Shown: piece by piece, positions 1 to 7,558 of the stretch
Layout of the letters: each line of letters starts with the position of its first letter
Numbering within the stretch: position 1 is the stretch's first letter
Assembly (NCBI GenBank): GCA_028869035.1
Contig: JAGWTL010000011.1
Span: 1 to 21,608, forward strand
Source of the DNA: Burkholderiales bacterium
GTDB lineage: Bacteria; Pseudomonadota; Gammaproteobacteria; Burkholderiales; Burkholderiaceae_C
Direction: 5' to 3'
Length of the DNA stretch: 21,608 nucleotides
Program-made: the position numbers and the translations under genes
Notes under the pieces: generated by a model
Database searches by the model: none
Seen by the model: only the letters and a program-made list of their open reading frames with translations
Told to the model about the DNA's origin: nothing

Positions 1-111
1 CGGCGTGCTCGTGGCTTCACCCGCATCGACACGATCAGAACGGTGATCTTCCTGATCGCCGGCCGCCTCGACTTCCATGCCATCAACCCTCATGCTGGGC
101 AACCCACTTGA
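1..111 (+). CDS. 3' end of an unidentified gene, possibly a transposase tail
   Basis: Thirty-six codons are open from the window edge to a TGA at 109-111. The visible residues include RRARGF at the very start and RTVIFLIAGRLDF in the middle. A basic RRARGF-type stretch followed by a hydrophobic segment near the C-terminus recalls ISL3-like transposases, but this is from memory of the family and has not been compared. No terminal inverted repeat is visible after the stop. The frame is short enough that it could be chance or belong to another protein family. If it is a transposase, it would mark the left edge of the resistance region. Confidence 0.35.
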   Translation, partial: RRARGFTRIDTIRTVIFLIAGRLDFHAINPHAGQPT

Positions 112-154
112 AATTCAACAGAGCTCAAAATGACACTTGTGCATCTCAAGCAAA

Positions 155-178
155 AAGACCCGGCGATCACCGGGTCTT
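155..178 (-). terminator. Bidirectional rho-independent terminator after amtB
   Basis: A perfect 9-bp stem (155-163 with 170-178, core AGACCCGG / CCGGGTCT) encloses a 6-nt loop. On the minus strand it is followed by TTTTTG, and on the plus strand by GCTTTTG. It lies 68 bp past the amtB stop and so should end the leftward transcript. It could also end the rightward frame at 1-111. Stem, loop size and T-tract all fit an intrinsic terminator. Confidence 0.85.
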
Positions 179-245
179 GCTTTTGCCAATTTTCGAACGG
201 ACTTTATTCCCGTTCGACAGACTGTATTGCTTCCGATCATCACCT

Positions 246-1448
246 TTACCAGTTGACCTCGCGGTCCGGTGTGGCGCCGATCTTGTGGATGGAGAGGTCG
301 GCGCCGTCGAACTCCTCTTCCTGGCTCAGGCGCAAGCCCATGGTGAGCTTGAGCAGGCCGTAGACCGCGAAACCGCCCACCAGGGCCCAGAGTATTCCCA
401 GCCCCGTGCCGACGAGCTGGCCCGTCAGGGTCACGCCGCCCAGGCCGCCCAGGGCCTTGCTGCCGAAGATGCCGGCGGCGATGCCACCCCAGGTGCCGCA
501 CAGGCCATGCAGGGGCCAGACCCCCAGCACATCATCGATCCTCCACTTGTTCTGCGTGAGCGTGAACATGAAAACGAAGATGGCGCCGGCCACGCCGCCC
601 ACCACCAACGCGCCCAGCGGGTGCATCAGGTCCGAGCCGGCGCAGACCGCCACCAGGCCGGCCAGAGGGCCGTTGTGCACGAAACCCGGGTCGTTCTTGC
701 CCATCAGCAGCGCGGCCAGCGTGCCGCCGGCCATGGCCATCAGCGAGTTCACGGCCACCAGGCCGGACATCTTGTCCAGGGTCTGGGCGCTCATGACGTT
801 GAAACCGAACCAGCCTACCGTCAGGATCCACGCGCCCAGCGCCAGGAAGGGGATGCTCGAGGGTGGGTGGGCCGAAATGCCGCCGTCCTTGCGGTAACGG
901 TTGTAGCGTGCGCCCAGCAGCAGCACGGCGGGCAGGGCGATCCAGCCGCCCACGGCGTGCACGACGATGCTGCCCGCGAAGTCGTGGAACTCCTCGCCGC
1001 TGAGGGACTTGATCCAGGCCTGGATGCCGAACTTCTGGTTCCAGGCGATGCCTTCGAACAAGGGATAGACCAGACCCACGATGACGGCCGTGGCGATCAG
1101 CTGCGGCCAGAACTTGGCGCGCTCGGCGATGCCGCCCGAGATGATGGCCGGAATCGCCGCGGCGAAGGTCAGCAGGAAGAAGAACTTCACCAGCTCGTAG
1201 CCGCTTTTGGCCACCAGTTCTTCGGCGCCGATCAGAAAGCCGGTGCCATAGGCCACGGTGTAGCCCACCAGGAAATAGACCACGGTGGAGACCGAGAAGT
1301 CGACCAGGATCTTGATCAGGGCATTGACCTGGTTCTTGCGCCTGACGGTGCCCAGTTCCAGGAAGGCAAAACCGGCGTGCATGGCCAGAACCATGATGGC
1401 GCCGAGCAGGATGAACAGGGCATCAGCGCCCTGCTTTAGTGCGTCCAT
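246..1448 (-). CDS. amtB: Ammonium transporter, Amt/MEP/Rh family
   Basis: This 400-aa inner-membrane channel conducts ammonium/ammonia into the cell for nitrogen assimilation. It shows the expected run of about eleven hydrophobic segments. The conserved motif HDFAGSIVVHAVGG (about 155-168) carries the first pore histidine (H164), and WPLHGLCGTWGG (311-322) carries the second (H314). The GFAFLELGTVRRKN motif near residues 26-39 is typical of one Amt branch. There is no obvious cleavable signal peptide, unlike E. coli AmtB. The ATG has GGAG eight bases upstream. A sigma-54-like promoter lies 70 bp upstream, so control by nitrogen status (NtrC) is likely. No glnK is adjacent in the window. Nothing ties it to metal resistance, so I take it to be chromosomal flank. 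Confidence 0.95.
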   Translation of the reverse strand: MDALKQGADALFILLGAIMVLAMHAGFAFLELGTVRRKNQVNALIKILVDFSVSTVVYFLVGYTVAYGTGFLIGAEELVAKSGYELVKFFFLLTFAAAIPAIISGGIAERAKFWPQLIATAVIVGLVYPLFEGIAWNQKFGIQAWIKSLSGEEFHDFAGSIVVHAVGGWIALPAVLLLGARYNRYRKDGGISAHPPSSIPFLALGAWILTVGWFGFNVMSAQTLDKMSGLVAVNSLMAMAGGTLAALLMGKNDPGFVHNGPLAGLVAVCAGSDLMHPLGALVVGGVAGAIFVFMFTLTQNKWRIDDVLGVWPLHGLCGTWGGIAAGIFGSKALGGLGGVTLTGQLVGTGLGILWALVGGFAVYGLLKLTMGLRLSQEEEFDGADLSIHKIGATPDREVNW

Positions 1449-1476
1449 AAGAAAATCTCCGGAAAAATGCTTTTAT

Positions 1477-1513
1477 TTGGTGCAAAAAATAGAACTTTTA
1501 AGAAATGCACCAA
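1477..1513. repeat. Spaced inverted repeat in the amtB leader
   Basis: TTGGTGCA at 1477-1484 is matched by its exact complement TGCACCAA at 1506-1513, with 21 A/T-rich bases between. TTGGTGCA/TGCACCAA resembles half of an NtrC site. The pair sits at or downstream of the predicted transcription start, so it might act as a DNA operator or form a hairpin in the 5' leader of the amtB transcript. Function not established. Confidence 0.5.
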
Positions 1514-1517
1514 TGAA

Positions 1518-1535
1518 AAGCAAAAAACAGGCCAA
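1518..1535 (-). promoter_or_regulatory. Sigma-54-type promoter for amtB
   Basis: Read on the minus strand, TTGGCCTGTTTTTTGCTT matches the -24/-12 pattern. It has the GG and GC dinucleotides exactly ten bases apart and a TTGC-T -12 element. The predicted start would be near 1509, about 60 bases before the amtB ATG. Farther upstream, GTGC...GCAC at 1550-1564 could be part of an NtrC-type enhancer. RpoN/NtrC control of amtB is established in proteobacteria; the site itself is a prediction. Confidence 0.6.
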
Positions 1536-1613
1536 AGTGGGCCATCAGCGTGCAAATTGCGCACCAAGGCGGGTCGGCGTTTTCCATCTCAGATGTTGGA
1601 CGCAAGGTCAAAC

Positions 1614-1630
1614 CTGAGCCCCCGGCTCAG
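1614..1630 (-). terminator. Hairpin after the DMT transporter gene, weak terminator
   Basis: CTGAGCC (1614-1620) and GGCTCAG (1624-1630) form a perfect 7-bp stem with a 3-nt loop. It lies just past the stop of the transporter gene at 1638. On the minus strand the following bases are only GTTTGACC, a poor T-tract. It may slow or partly stop transcription, or simply protect the mRNA 3' end. Confidence 0.4.
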
Positions 1631-1637
1631 CGGCGGC

Positions 1638-2693
1638 TCAGTGCCCGTGCCCGTGTCGGTGATGGAGATCGGGATAGTGAGGGTGCTTGTGGGTCAGCAC
1701 CTCGTGCCGGTGCAGGTGCAAGTGCGGCTCGCGCCCGTCCCCTAGGGCCTCGTGCGCATGCTGGTGGTGCTCATCGTGCACATGGGCATGGGCGTGTTCC
1801 AGGACCTCATGCGTGTGTTCGTGCTCGTGGTGTTCGCTCAGGTGCAGCCACACGCCCAGCGCCATGAGCGCGGCCGCGATCCAGAACAGCGGCCCCACTA
1901 CCGTTTCGCCGGGCAGGACCAGCGCCAAGGCTGCGCCCGCAAAGGGCGCGGTCGAGAAATACGCCCCCGTGCGCGCCGTGCCCAGGCTGCGCAGGGCCAG
2001 CACAAAGAGCACCAGGCTCAGGCCGTACCCTAACAGGCCCAGCAGCAGCGTCAGGCCGAACAGGCCCATCGCCGGCAGGGCTGCGCCCAGCGTCAGGGCC
2101 AGCAGGGTGTTCACGCTGCCGGCCACCAGGCCCTTGGTGCTGGCGATGAAAAGCGCATCGGCCGCCGATGCCTTGCGGGTGAGGTTGTTGTCGATGGCCC
2201 AGCACAGACAGGCCAGTGCCACGGCCAGCACGCCGCCGGTGGGCGCCACCGCGGGTCCACCCGCTCCGTTCGGCCACGCCAGCAAGACACCGCCCAGCAC
2301 GATGGCCGCCATGCCCAGCACCACGCGCCGATCCGCGTTCTCGCGAAAGACCCCCCAGGCGATCAGGGCCGTCAGCACGGCCTCAAGATTGAGCAGCAGG
2401 GAGGCCGTGGCGCCGCCCAGCTGCGTGAGGCCGACCATCAGGGCCACCGGGCCGAGCACGCCGCCGAAGAGGATGGCGCCGAGCAGCCACGGCCAGTCAG
2501 CGCGCGCCAGCGCCACCTGCGGCTGCCGGCGTCGCCGGAACAGGCGCACCAGACCCAGGCCCACACCGCTGCCCAGGTACAGCAGCCCTGCCAGCAGCAC
2601 GGGCGGCATTTCCCCCACCAGCAGGCGCGCCAGCGGCGTGCTCGCACCGAATAGCAGAGCGGCCAGCAAGGCATTTATCACGCCTGGATGCAT
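1638..2693 (-). CDS. DMT-superfamily (EamA-type) transporter with histidine-rich C-terminal tail
   Basis: A 351-aa inner-membrane protein. Residues 1-283 contain two EamA-like repeats of about five hydrophobic segments each, with typical small-residue motifs such as LLAALLFGASTPLARLL at the start and LGPVALMVGLTQLGGATASL in the first repeat. Residues 284-351 form a hydrophilic tail in which I count 26 histidines in 68 residues, in HEHEH, HAHAHVH, HLHLHRH and HRHGHGH clusters. DMT proteins usually export small organic molecules or metabolites. The His tail suggests that this one binds, senses or transports a divalent or soft metal, but the substrate cannot be read from sequence. It lies 102 bp downstream of cusA in the same direction and may be read from the copper transcript or from its own promoter. 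Confidence 0.85.
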   Translation of the reverse strand: MHPGVINALLAALLFGASTPLARLLVGEMPPVLLAGLLYLGSGVGLGLVRLFRRRRQPQVALARADWPWLLGAILFGGVLGPVALMVGLTQLGGATASLLLNLEAVLTALIAWGVFRENADRRVVLGMAAIVLGGVLLAWPNGAGGPAVAPTGGVLAVALACLCWAIDNNLTRKASAADALFIASTKGLVAGSVNTLLALTLGAALPAMGLFGLTLLLGLLGYGLSLVLFVLALRSLGTARTGAYFSTAPFAGAALALVLPGETVVGPLFWIAAALMALGVWLHLSEHHEHEHTHEVLEHAHAHVHDEHHQHAHEALGDGREPHLHLHRHEVLTHKHPHYPDLHHRHGHGH

Positions 2694-2795
2694 CGTTGCC
2701 TTCCCCTGCGTTCTCGGAGGTCAGTTGTGCGATTCATACTGCTTCTGTCGACACCAAGCATTCAAGGCTCCACATGGCTCCATGATAGTGGGACG

Positions 2796-5700
2796 CTAAA
2801 GTGATTTCCCTCTCCTCGCCAGAAGAAATACGGCCGGCACGACAAACAAGGACAACAAGGGCGCGCTGATCATCCCGCCCACCATGGGCGCCGCAATCCT
2901 CTGCATCACCTCGCTGCCCGTCCCACCACCCCAGAAGATCGGCAGCAAGCCGGCCACGATGGTGGCAACGGTCATGGCCTTGGGACGCACGCGCAGCACC
3001 GCCCCCTCGCGTATCGCCTCCAGCAGCGCACCCTCATCCGTGCGCCCCTGCGCCAGACGGGTCTCCCAGGATTGCCTCAGGTAGAGCAGCATGATCACGC
3101 CAAACTCAGCCGCCACTCCGGCCAGGGCGATGAAGCCAATCACGCTGGCCACGGAGACGTTGTGCCCCAGGGCCCAGAGCAGCCAGATGCCGCCGATCAA
3201 GGCGAAAGGCAAGGTGCCCATGATCAGCAAGGCGTCTCCGATGTGGCGGAAGGTGATGTAGAGCAACACGAAGATGATGAGCAGGGTGAAGGGGATCACC
3301 ACCTTGAGCTTGGCCGTGGCACGCTCCAGGAATTCGAACTGGCCTGACCAGGACACCGAGTAGCCCGGTGGCAGCTGCACCCGTTCGGCGACCGCTTTCT
3401 GCATATCGAGCACGGTCCCGCGTAGATCGCGGCCGCGCACATCGACGTAAACGAAGCCCGCCAGCCGGCTGTTCTCGCTGCGCAGCATGGGCGGCCCGTC
3501 GCTGATGCGGATGTCTGCCACGTCAGACAGCAGCAGTCGCTGCCCCGCCGGCGTGACGATGGGCAAGGCCCGCAGGCGGGGCAAGGAATCCCGCATCTCA
3601 CGAGGATAGCGCAGGTTGATGCTGAACCGCTGCAGGCCTTCGATGGTCTTGCCGATCTCCATGCCACCCAGGCTGCCCTCGATGACCGCCTGAACGTCGG
3701 CGATGTTCAGGCCATAGCGGGCGGCGGCCTGCCGGTTGATGTCCACATCGACATAGCGTCCCCCGGTGAGGCGCTCGGACAAGGCGCTGCTGACACCCCG
3801 CACCGGTTTGACGGCCTGCTCGATCTGACGTGTCAGACCATCGATGGTGGCCAGATCCGGACCCGCAACTTTGACCCCCACAGGGCTCTTGATGCCCGTG
3901 GCCAGCATGTCGATCCGGTTGCGGATGGGGGGCACCCAGATATTGGACAGGCCCGGAACCCGGACGGTGCGGTCCAGCTCCTCCACCAGCTTGTCCAGGG
4001 TCATGCCGGACCGCCATTGGTCGCGCGGCTTGAACTGGATCGTGGTCTCGAACATCTCCATCGGCGCAGGGTCGGTGGCGGTATCGGCGCGTCCTGCCTT
4101 GCCGTACACGCTGAGGACCTCCGGCACGGTCTTGATGAGCCGATCCGTCTGCTGCAGCAACTCCGAGGCCTTGGCGGCCGAGAGGCCGGGCAGGGCCGTG
4201 GGCATGTAGAGCAGGTCGCCTTCGTCCAGCGGCGGCAGGAACTCGCTGCCCAGCCGCTGCAAGGGCCAGAGGCTGAGCACCAGCAGAATCACCGAGCACG
4301 CCAAGGTGAGCTTGGGCCGGCGCAGCACGCCCTCCAGCAGCGGTCGGTAGATCGCGATCAGAGCTCGATTGATCGGGTTCTGGGATTCGCCGGGAATGCG
4401 GCCGCGGATCAGGTAGCCCATCAGGACGGGGATGAGGGTCACTGCCAGACCGGCCGAGGCGGCCATGGCATAGGTCTTGGTGTAGGCCAAGGGCGAGAAC
4501 AGCCGCCCCTCCTGGGCTTCCAGCGTGAAGACCGGAATGAAACTCAAGGTGATCACCAGCAGCGAGAAGAAGAGCGCAGGCCCCACCTCCGCAGCGGACT
4601 CAGCGATCAGTTGCCAGCGGCGCTCGCCCGGGAGCGCGAGTCCGGGGTTGTCATGCGCCCAGCGTTCGAGGTGCTTGTGCGCGTTCTCGATCATGACGAT
4701 GGCGGCGTCCACCATGGCGCCGATGGCAATGGCGATGCCCCCCAGGGACATGATGTTCGCGTTGATGCCCTGGTGCTGCATCACGATGAAGGCCATCAGC
4801 ACCCCCAGCGGCAGGGTCACGATCGCGACCAGCGCGCTGCGCAGGTGAAACAGAAACACCAGGCAGACCAGGCCGACGACGATGAACTCCTCGATCAGCT
4901 TGGTCTGCAGGTTGTCCACGGCGCGGGTGATCAGGCCCGAGCGGTCATAGACCGGCACGATCTCCACGCCAGTGGGCAGGCTGCGCTGCAGTTCGGCCAG
5001 CTTGGCCTTGACGGCCTGGATGGTGGCCAGGGCATTTTTCCCGGTGCGCATGACGATGACGCCACCGACGGCTTCGCCCTCGCCATTGAGCTCCCCGATG
5101 CCCCGACGCATCTCGGGGCCGATCTGTACATGGGCCACATCGCCCAAACGCACCGAGATGCCTGCCGCGGTGGTCCGGATGGGGATGGCCCGGAAATCGT
5201 CCAGGGATTTGAGGTAGCCACTGGCCCGGACCGCGTATTCGGCCTCACCCAGCTCGATCACGGAGCCTCCCGTCTCCTGGTTGGCGCGTCCCACGGCTTC
5301 GCTGACCATGTCCTGGCTGATGCGGTAAGCCGCCAGCTTGTCGGGATCCAGCACGATCTGGTACTGCTTGACCATGCCCCCGATGCTGGCGACCTCGGCC
5401 ACATCGGCCACGGTCTTGAGCTCGAAGCGCAGGAACCAGTCCTGCAGGGCCCGCAGCTGGGCGATGTCCTGCCGGCCGCTGCGGTCGATCAAGGCGTACT
5501 GGTAGATCCAGCCCACGCCGCTGGCATCCGGCCCGATGGATGAACGGGCCGTGGCGGGCAGGCGCGACTGCACCTGGTTGAGGTACTCCAGCACCCGCGA
5601 GCGGGCCCAGTAGAGGTCCACGTTGTCGTCGAACAAGACGTAGACGAAGCTGTCGCCGAACAAGGAAAACCCGCGCACCGCCTTGGTCCCGGGTACCGAG

Positions 5701-5921
5701 AGCATGGTGGTCGTGAGCGGATAGGTGATCTGGTTCTCGACGATCTGGGGGGCCTGCCCAGGCCAGGTGGTACGGATGATGACCTGGGTGTCCGAGAGAT
5801 CGGGCAAGGCGTCCAGCGGCGTGCGCATCAGCGTCAACACGCCCCAGGCGCTGACGATGAGCGTCGCGATCAGCACCAGGATGCGGTTGGCAATGCTCCA
5901 GTGGATGAGGCGGGAGATCAT
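2796..5921 (-). CDS. cusA: Cu(I)/Ag(I) efflux RND pump CusA
   Basis: A 1041-aa proton-driven inner-membrane RND pump of the heavy-metal efflux family. It has two sets of transmembrane helices around two large periplasmic loops. By my residue count the E. coli CusA metal-site methionines M573 (LLYMPT), M623 (PMEMFE) and M672 (NRIDML) fall at the same numbers here. So do nearby E625 and R669, the transmembrane methionines M391, M403, M410, M486 and M501, and the proton-relay D405 (GAMVDAAIVM). This makes monovalent copper/silver far more likely than zinc/cobalt. The ATG overlaps the cusB stop by four bases (ATGA) behind a GGAGG site, indicating translational coupling. It forms a trimer joined to CusB and CusC to span both membranes. 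Confidence 0.96.
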   Translation of the reverse strand: MISRLIHWSIANRILVLIATLIVSAWGVLTLMRTPLDALPDLSDTQVIIRTTWPGQAPQIVENQITYPLTTTMLSVPGTKAVRGFSLFGDSFVYVLFDDNVDLYWARSRVLEYLNQVQSRLPATARSSIGPDASGVGWIYQYALIDRSGRQDIAQLRALQDWFLRFELKTVADVAEVASIGGMVKQYQIVLDPDKLAAYRISQDMVSEAVGRANQETGGSVIELGEAEYAVRASGYLKSLDDFRAIPIRTTAAGISVRLGDVAHVQIGPEMRRGIGELNGEGEAVGGVIVMRTGKNALATIQAVKAKLAELQRSLPTGVEIVPVYDRSGLITRAVDNLQTKLIEEFIVVGLVCLVFLFHLRSALVAIVTLPLGVLMAFIVMQHQGINANIMSLGGIAIAIGAMVDAAIVMIENAHKHLERWAHDNPGLALPGERRWQLIAESAAEVGPALFFSLLVITLSFIPVFTLEAQEGRLFSPLAYTKTYAMAASAGLAVTLIPVLMGYLIRGRIPGESQNPINRALIAIYRPLLEGVLRRPKLTLACSVILLVLSLWPLQRLGSEFLPPLDEGDLLYMPTALPGLSAAKASELLQQTDRLIKTVPEVLSVYGKAGRADTATDPAPMEMFETTIQFKPRDQWRSGMTLDKLVEELDRTVRVPGLSNIWVPPIRNRIDMLATGIKSPVGVKVAGPDLATIDGLTRQIEQAVKPVRGVSSALSERLTGGRYVDVDINRQAAARYGLNIADVQAVIEGSLGGMEIGKTIEGLQRFSINLRYPREMRDSLPRLRALPIVTPAGQRLLLSDVADIRISDGPPMLRSENSRLAGFVYVDVRGRDLRGTVLDMQKAVAERVQLPPGYSVSWSGQFEFLERATAKLKVVIPFTLLIIFVLLYITFRHIGDALLIMGTLPFALIGGIWLLWALGHNVSVASVIGFIALAGVAAEFGVIMLLYLRQSWETRLAQGRTDEGALLEAIREGAVLRVRPKAMTVATIVAGLLPIFWGGGTGSEVMQRIAAPMVGGMISAPLLSLFVVPAVFLLARRGKSL

Positions 5922-7549
5922 TGGCCACCTCCGCTGCTCAGACGTTCCAGCCGGGTGATCAGCGGCATCTCACCGTCCTGCATCCTGAATTCGATGCGGA
6001 CCTTCTCGCCGGTCGCCAGCTTGGCCGCGCCTTGCTCAGCCGGCGGCAGACGGAAGTCCATCGTCATGCCGGGCCACTTCAGCGCTGGAACCGGCTGGTG
6101 CGTCAGGGTCACGGCCCCGTCCTGGATCTTCTCGATCACCGCGTCGGTCGCGTAGGTCTGTGTTGCGGCTTTGGCCGCCTGCGCCGGGCCCTGATTGAGC
6201 CGGTCCACCAGACCGCGCAGGCTGGCCTCGGAATCGATCAGGAACTGGCCGGACACCACGACGTTCTGCCCCGGATCCAGGCCCGAGAGAATCTCAATCT
6301 TCCCGTCGGCTTCGCGACCGGTTTTCACCTCGACAGGCCGGTAATACCCGTTTTCCTCGGCCAGCATCACCATATTGCGCTGTCCGGTGCGGATCACGGC
6401 TTCGCTGGGAACAAGCAAAGTGGCTTTGCGCGTGGCTCCGGCGAACTGCATCTGAACCAGCATCCCCGGGACCAGCTTGGCGTCGGGGTTGCGCAGCTCC
6501 AGCCGGGCCTTGAGCGTCCGGGTGCTGGCATCCACTTGAGGCAGCAGGGCCTGTACGCGCCCCTCAAAAACCACCCCCGCAAACGCCGGGCTGCTGGCAC
6601 GTACGGCCATACCCGGCCTGAGTTCGGCGATCTGGCTCTCCGGCACCTCGGCCTCGGCCCAGACGGTCTGGGTCCCTTGCAGGCGCAGCAGCAGCATGCC
6701 CGGCATGACGGTGCCTCCTTCGCGCACCATGAGTTCGGTCAGCACGCCGGCCTGGGGTGCACGCAGGGTCAGGCGGGCGTGCAAGGTTCCGCTGTCCGTC
6801 ACCTGGCGTATCTGCTCCTCGGACATGCCGACCTGGCGCATGCGTTGCAAAGCGGCCTTGCGCAGGACATCCAGATCGGTGCCTTGCATCCGGGTGATGG
6901 CCAGGTAGTCTTCCTGTGCCGCCACCCAGTCGGGTACATAGATGTCCAGCAGCGGCTGATCCTTCGCCACGCCATCCAGGACGGCGCGCACATGCAGCTT
7001 CTCCACGTAGCCCATGGCCCGGCTGCTCAGCGTCGTCTGAAGACGCTCGTTCCAGGCGATATCGCCCACGGCAGCAAACCCCGTCTGCAGAACGCCCTCC
7101 ATCACAGTCGCGGTGCGCAGGCCGAGGTTTTGCTGGATGCGCGGGCTGACGCTGACCAGTCCGGCATCGGCATCGCCGGCGCCAGCGTAGCGCGGCACCA
7201 GCATCATGTCCATGAAGGGGGATTTGCCCGGCGCTTCGAAGTTCTTGCCGGGCACCATGGGATCGACGTAATAGAGGATGGTGCGCCCCGTCCGGAGGTC
7301 CATGTCTCCCGCCTTCAAGCCCTCGCGCAGATGGCGGCGCGTGGCGTCCTCGCCTTGTGCCATGGACCAACTTCCCGGGTCCTCCAGGGAGGCGCTCGTT
7401 GCACCGGAGCCTGCAGGCCCTGTGGTGGATCTGCTGTTGACCGAGGGGGGCATCCGAGCGCCGAGTTGCCAGAATCCGAGGGCCACGACGACCAGGACGA
7501 GGACAACCCAATAGACCGGAACTTGCAGTGTTTTGACTTGAATCTTCAT
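5918..7549 (-). CDS. cusB: Periplasmic adaptor CusB with fused C-terminal CusF-like domain
   Basis: A 543-aa membrane-fusion protein that links CusA to CusC and hands over Cu(I)/Ag(I). Residues 12-30 are a membrane anchor. Residues about 90-122 (ILYYVDPM ... SPFMDMMLVPRY) are a heavy-metal-binding segment found in many CusB proteins. The barrel-sandwich, hairpin and beta-barrel regions follow. Residues about 465-543 form an additional CusF-like domain with H484, then KWPGMTM (W492, M495, M497), the same spacing as the H/W/M/M copper site of E. coli CusF. E. coli CusB is about 400 aa and lacks this tail, so adaptor and chaperone are joined in one chain here. The start ATG has GAGGT seven bases upstream. 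The gene lies 9 bp after cusC and overlaps cusA. Confidence 0.95.
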   Translation of the reverse strand: MKIQVKTLQVPVYWVVLVLVVVALGFWQLGARMPPSVNSRSTTGPAGSGATSASLEDPGSWSMAQGEDATRRHLREGLKAGDMDLRTGRTILYYVDPMVPGKNFEAPGKSPFMDMMLVPRYAGAGDADAGLVSVSPRIQQNLGLRTATVMEGVLQTGFAAVGDIAWNERLQTTLSSRAMGYVEKLHVRAVLDGVAKDQPLLDIYVPDWVAAQEDYLAITRMQGTDLDVLRKAALQRMRQVGMSEEQIRQVTDSGTLHARLTLRAPQAGVLTELMVREGGTVMPGMLLLRLQGTQTVWAEAEVPESQIAELRPGMAVRASSPAFAGVVFEGRVQALLPQVDASTRTLKARLELRNPDAKLVPGMLVQMQFAGATRKATLLVPSEAVIRTGQRNMVMLAEENGYYRPVEVKTGREADGKIEILSGLDPGQNVVVSGQFLIDSEASLRGLVDRLNQGPAQAAKAATQTYATDAVIEKIQDGAVTLTHQPVPALKWPGMTMDFRLPPAEQGAAKLATGEKVRIEFRMQDGEMPLITRLERLSSGGGQ

Positions 7550-7558
7550 GGCTTCACC

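Noticed and set aside
108..1439. Plus-strand frame of 443 codons opposite amtB
   Set aside because: GC-rich antisense shadow; Gln/His/Gly/Ala-rich composition without domains, while the other strand encodes a clear Amt protein.
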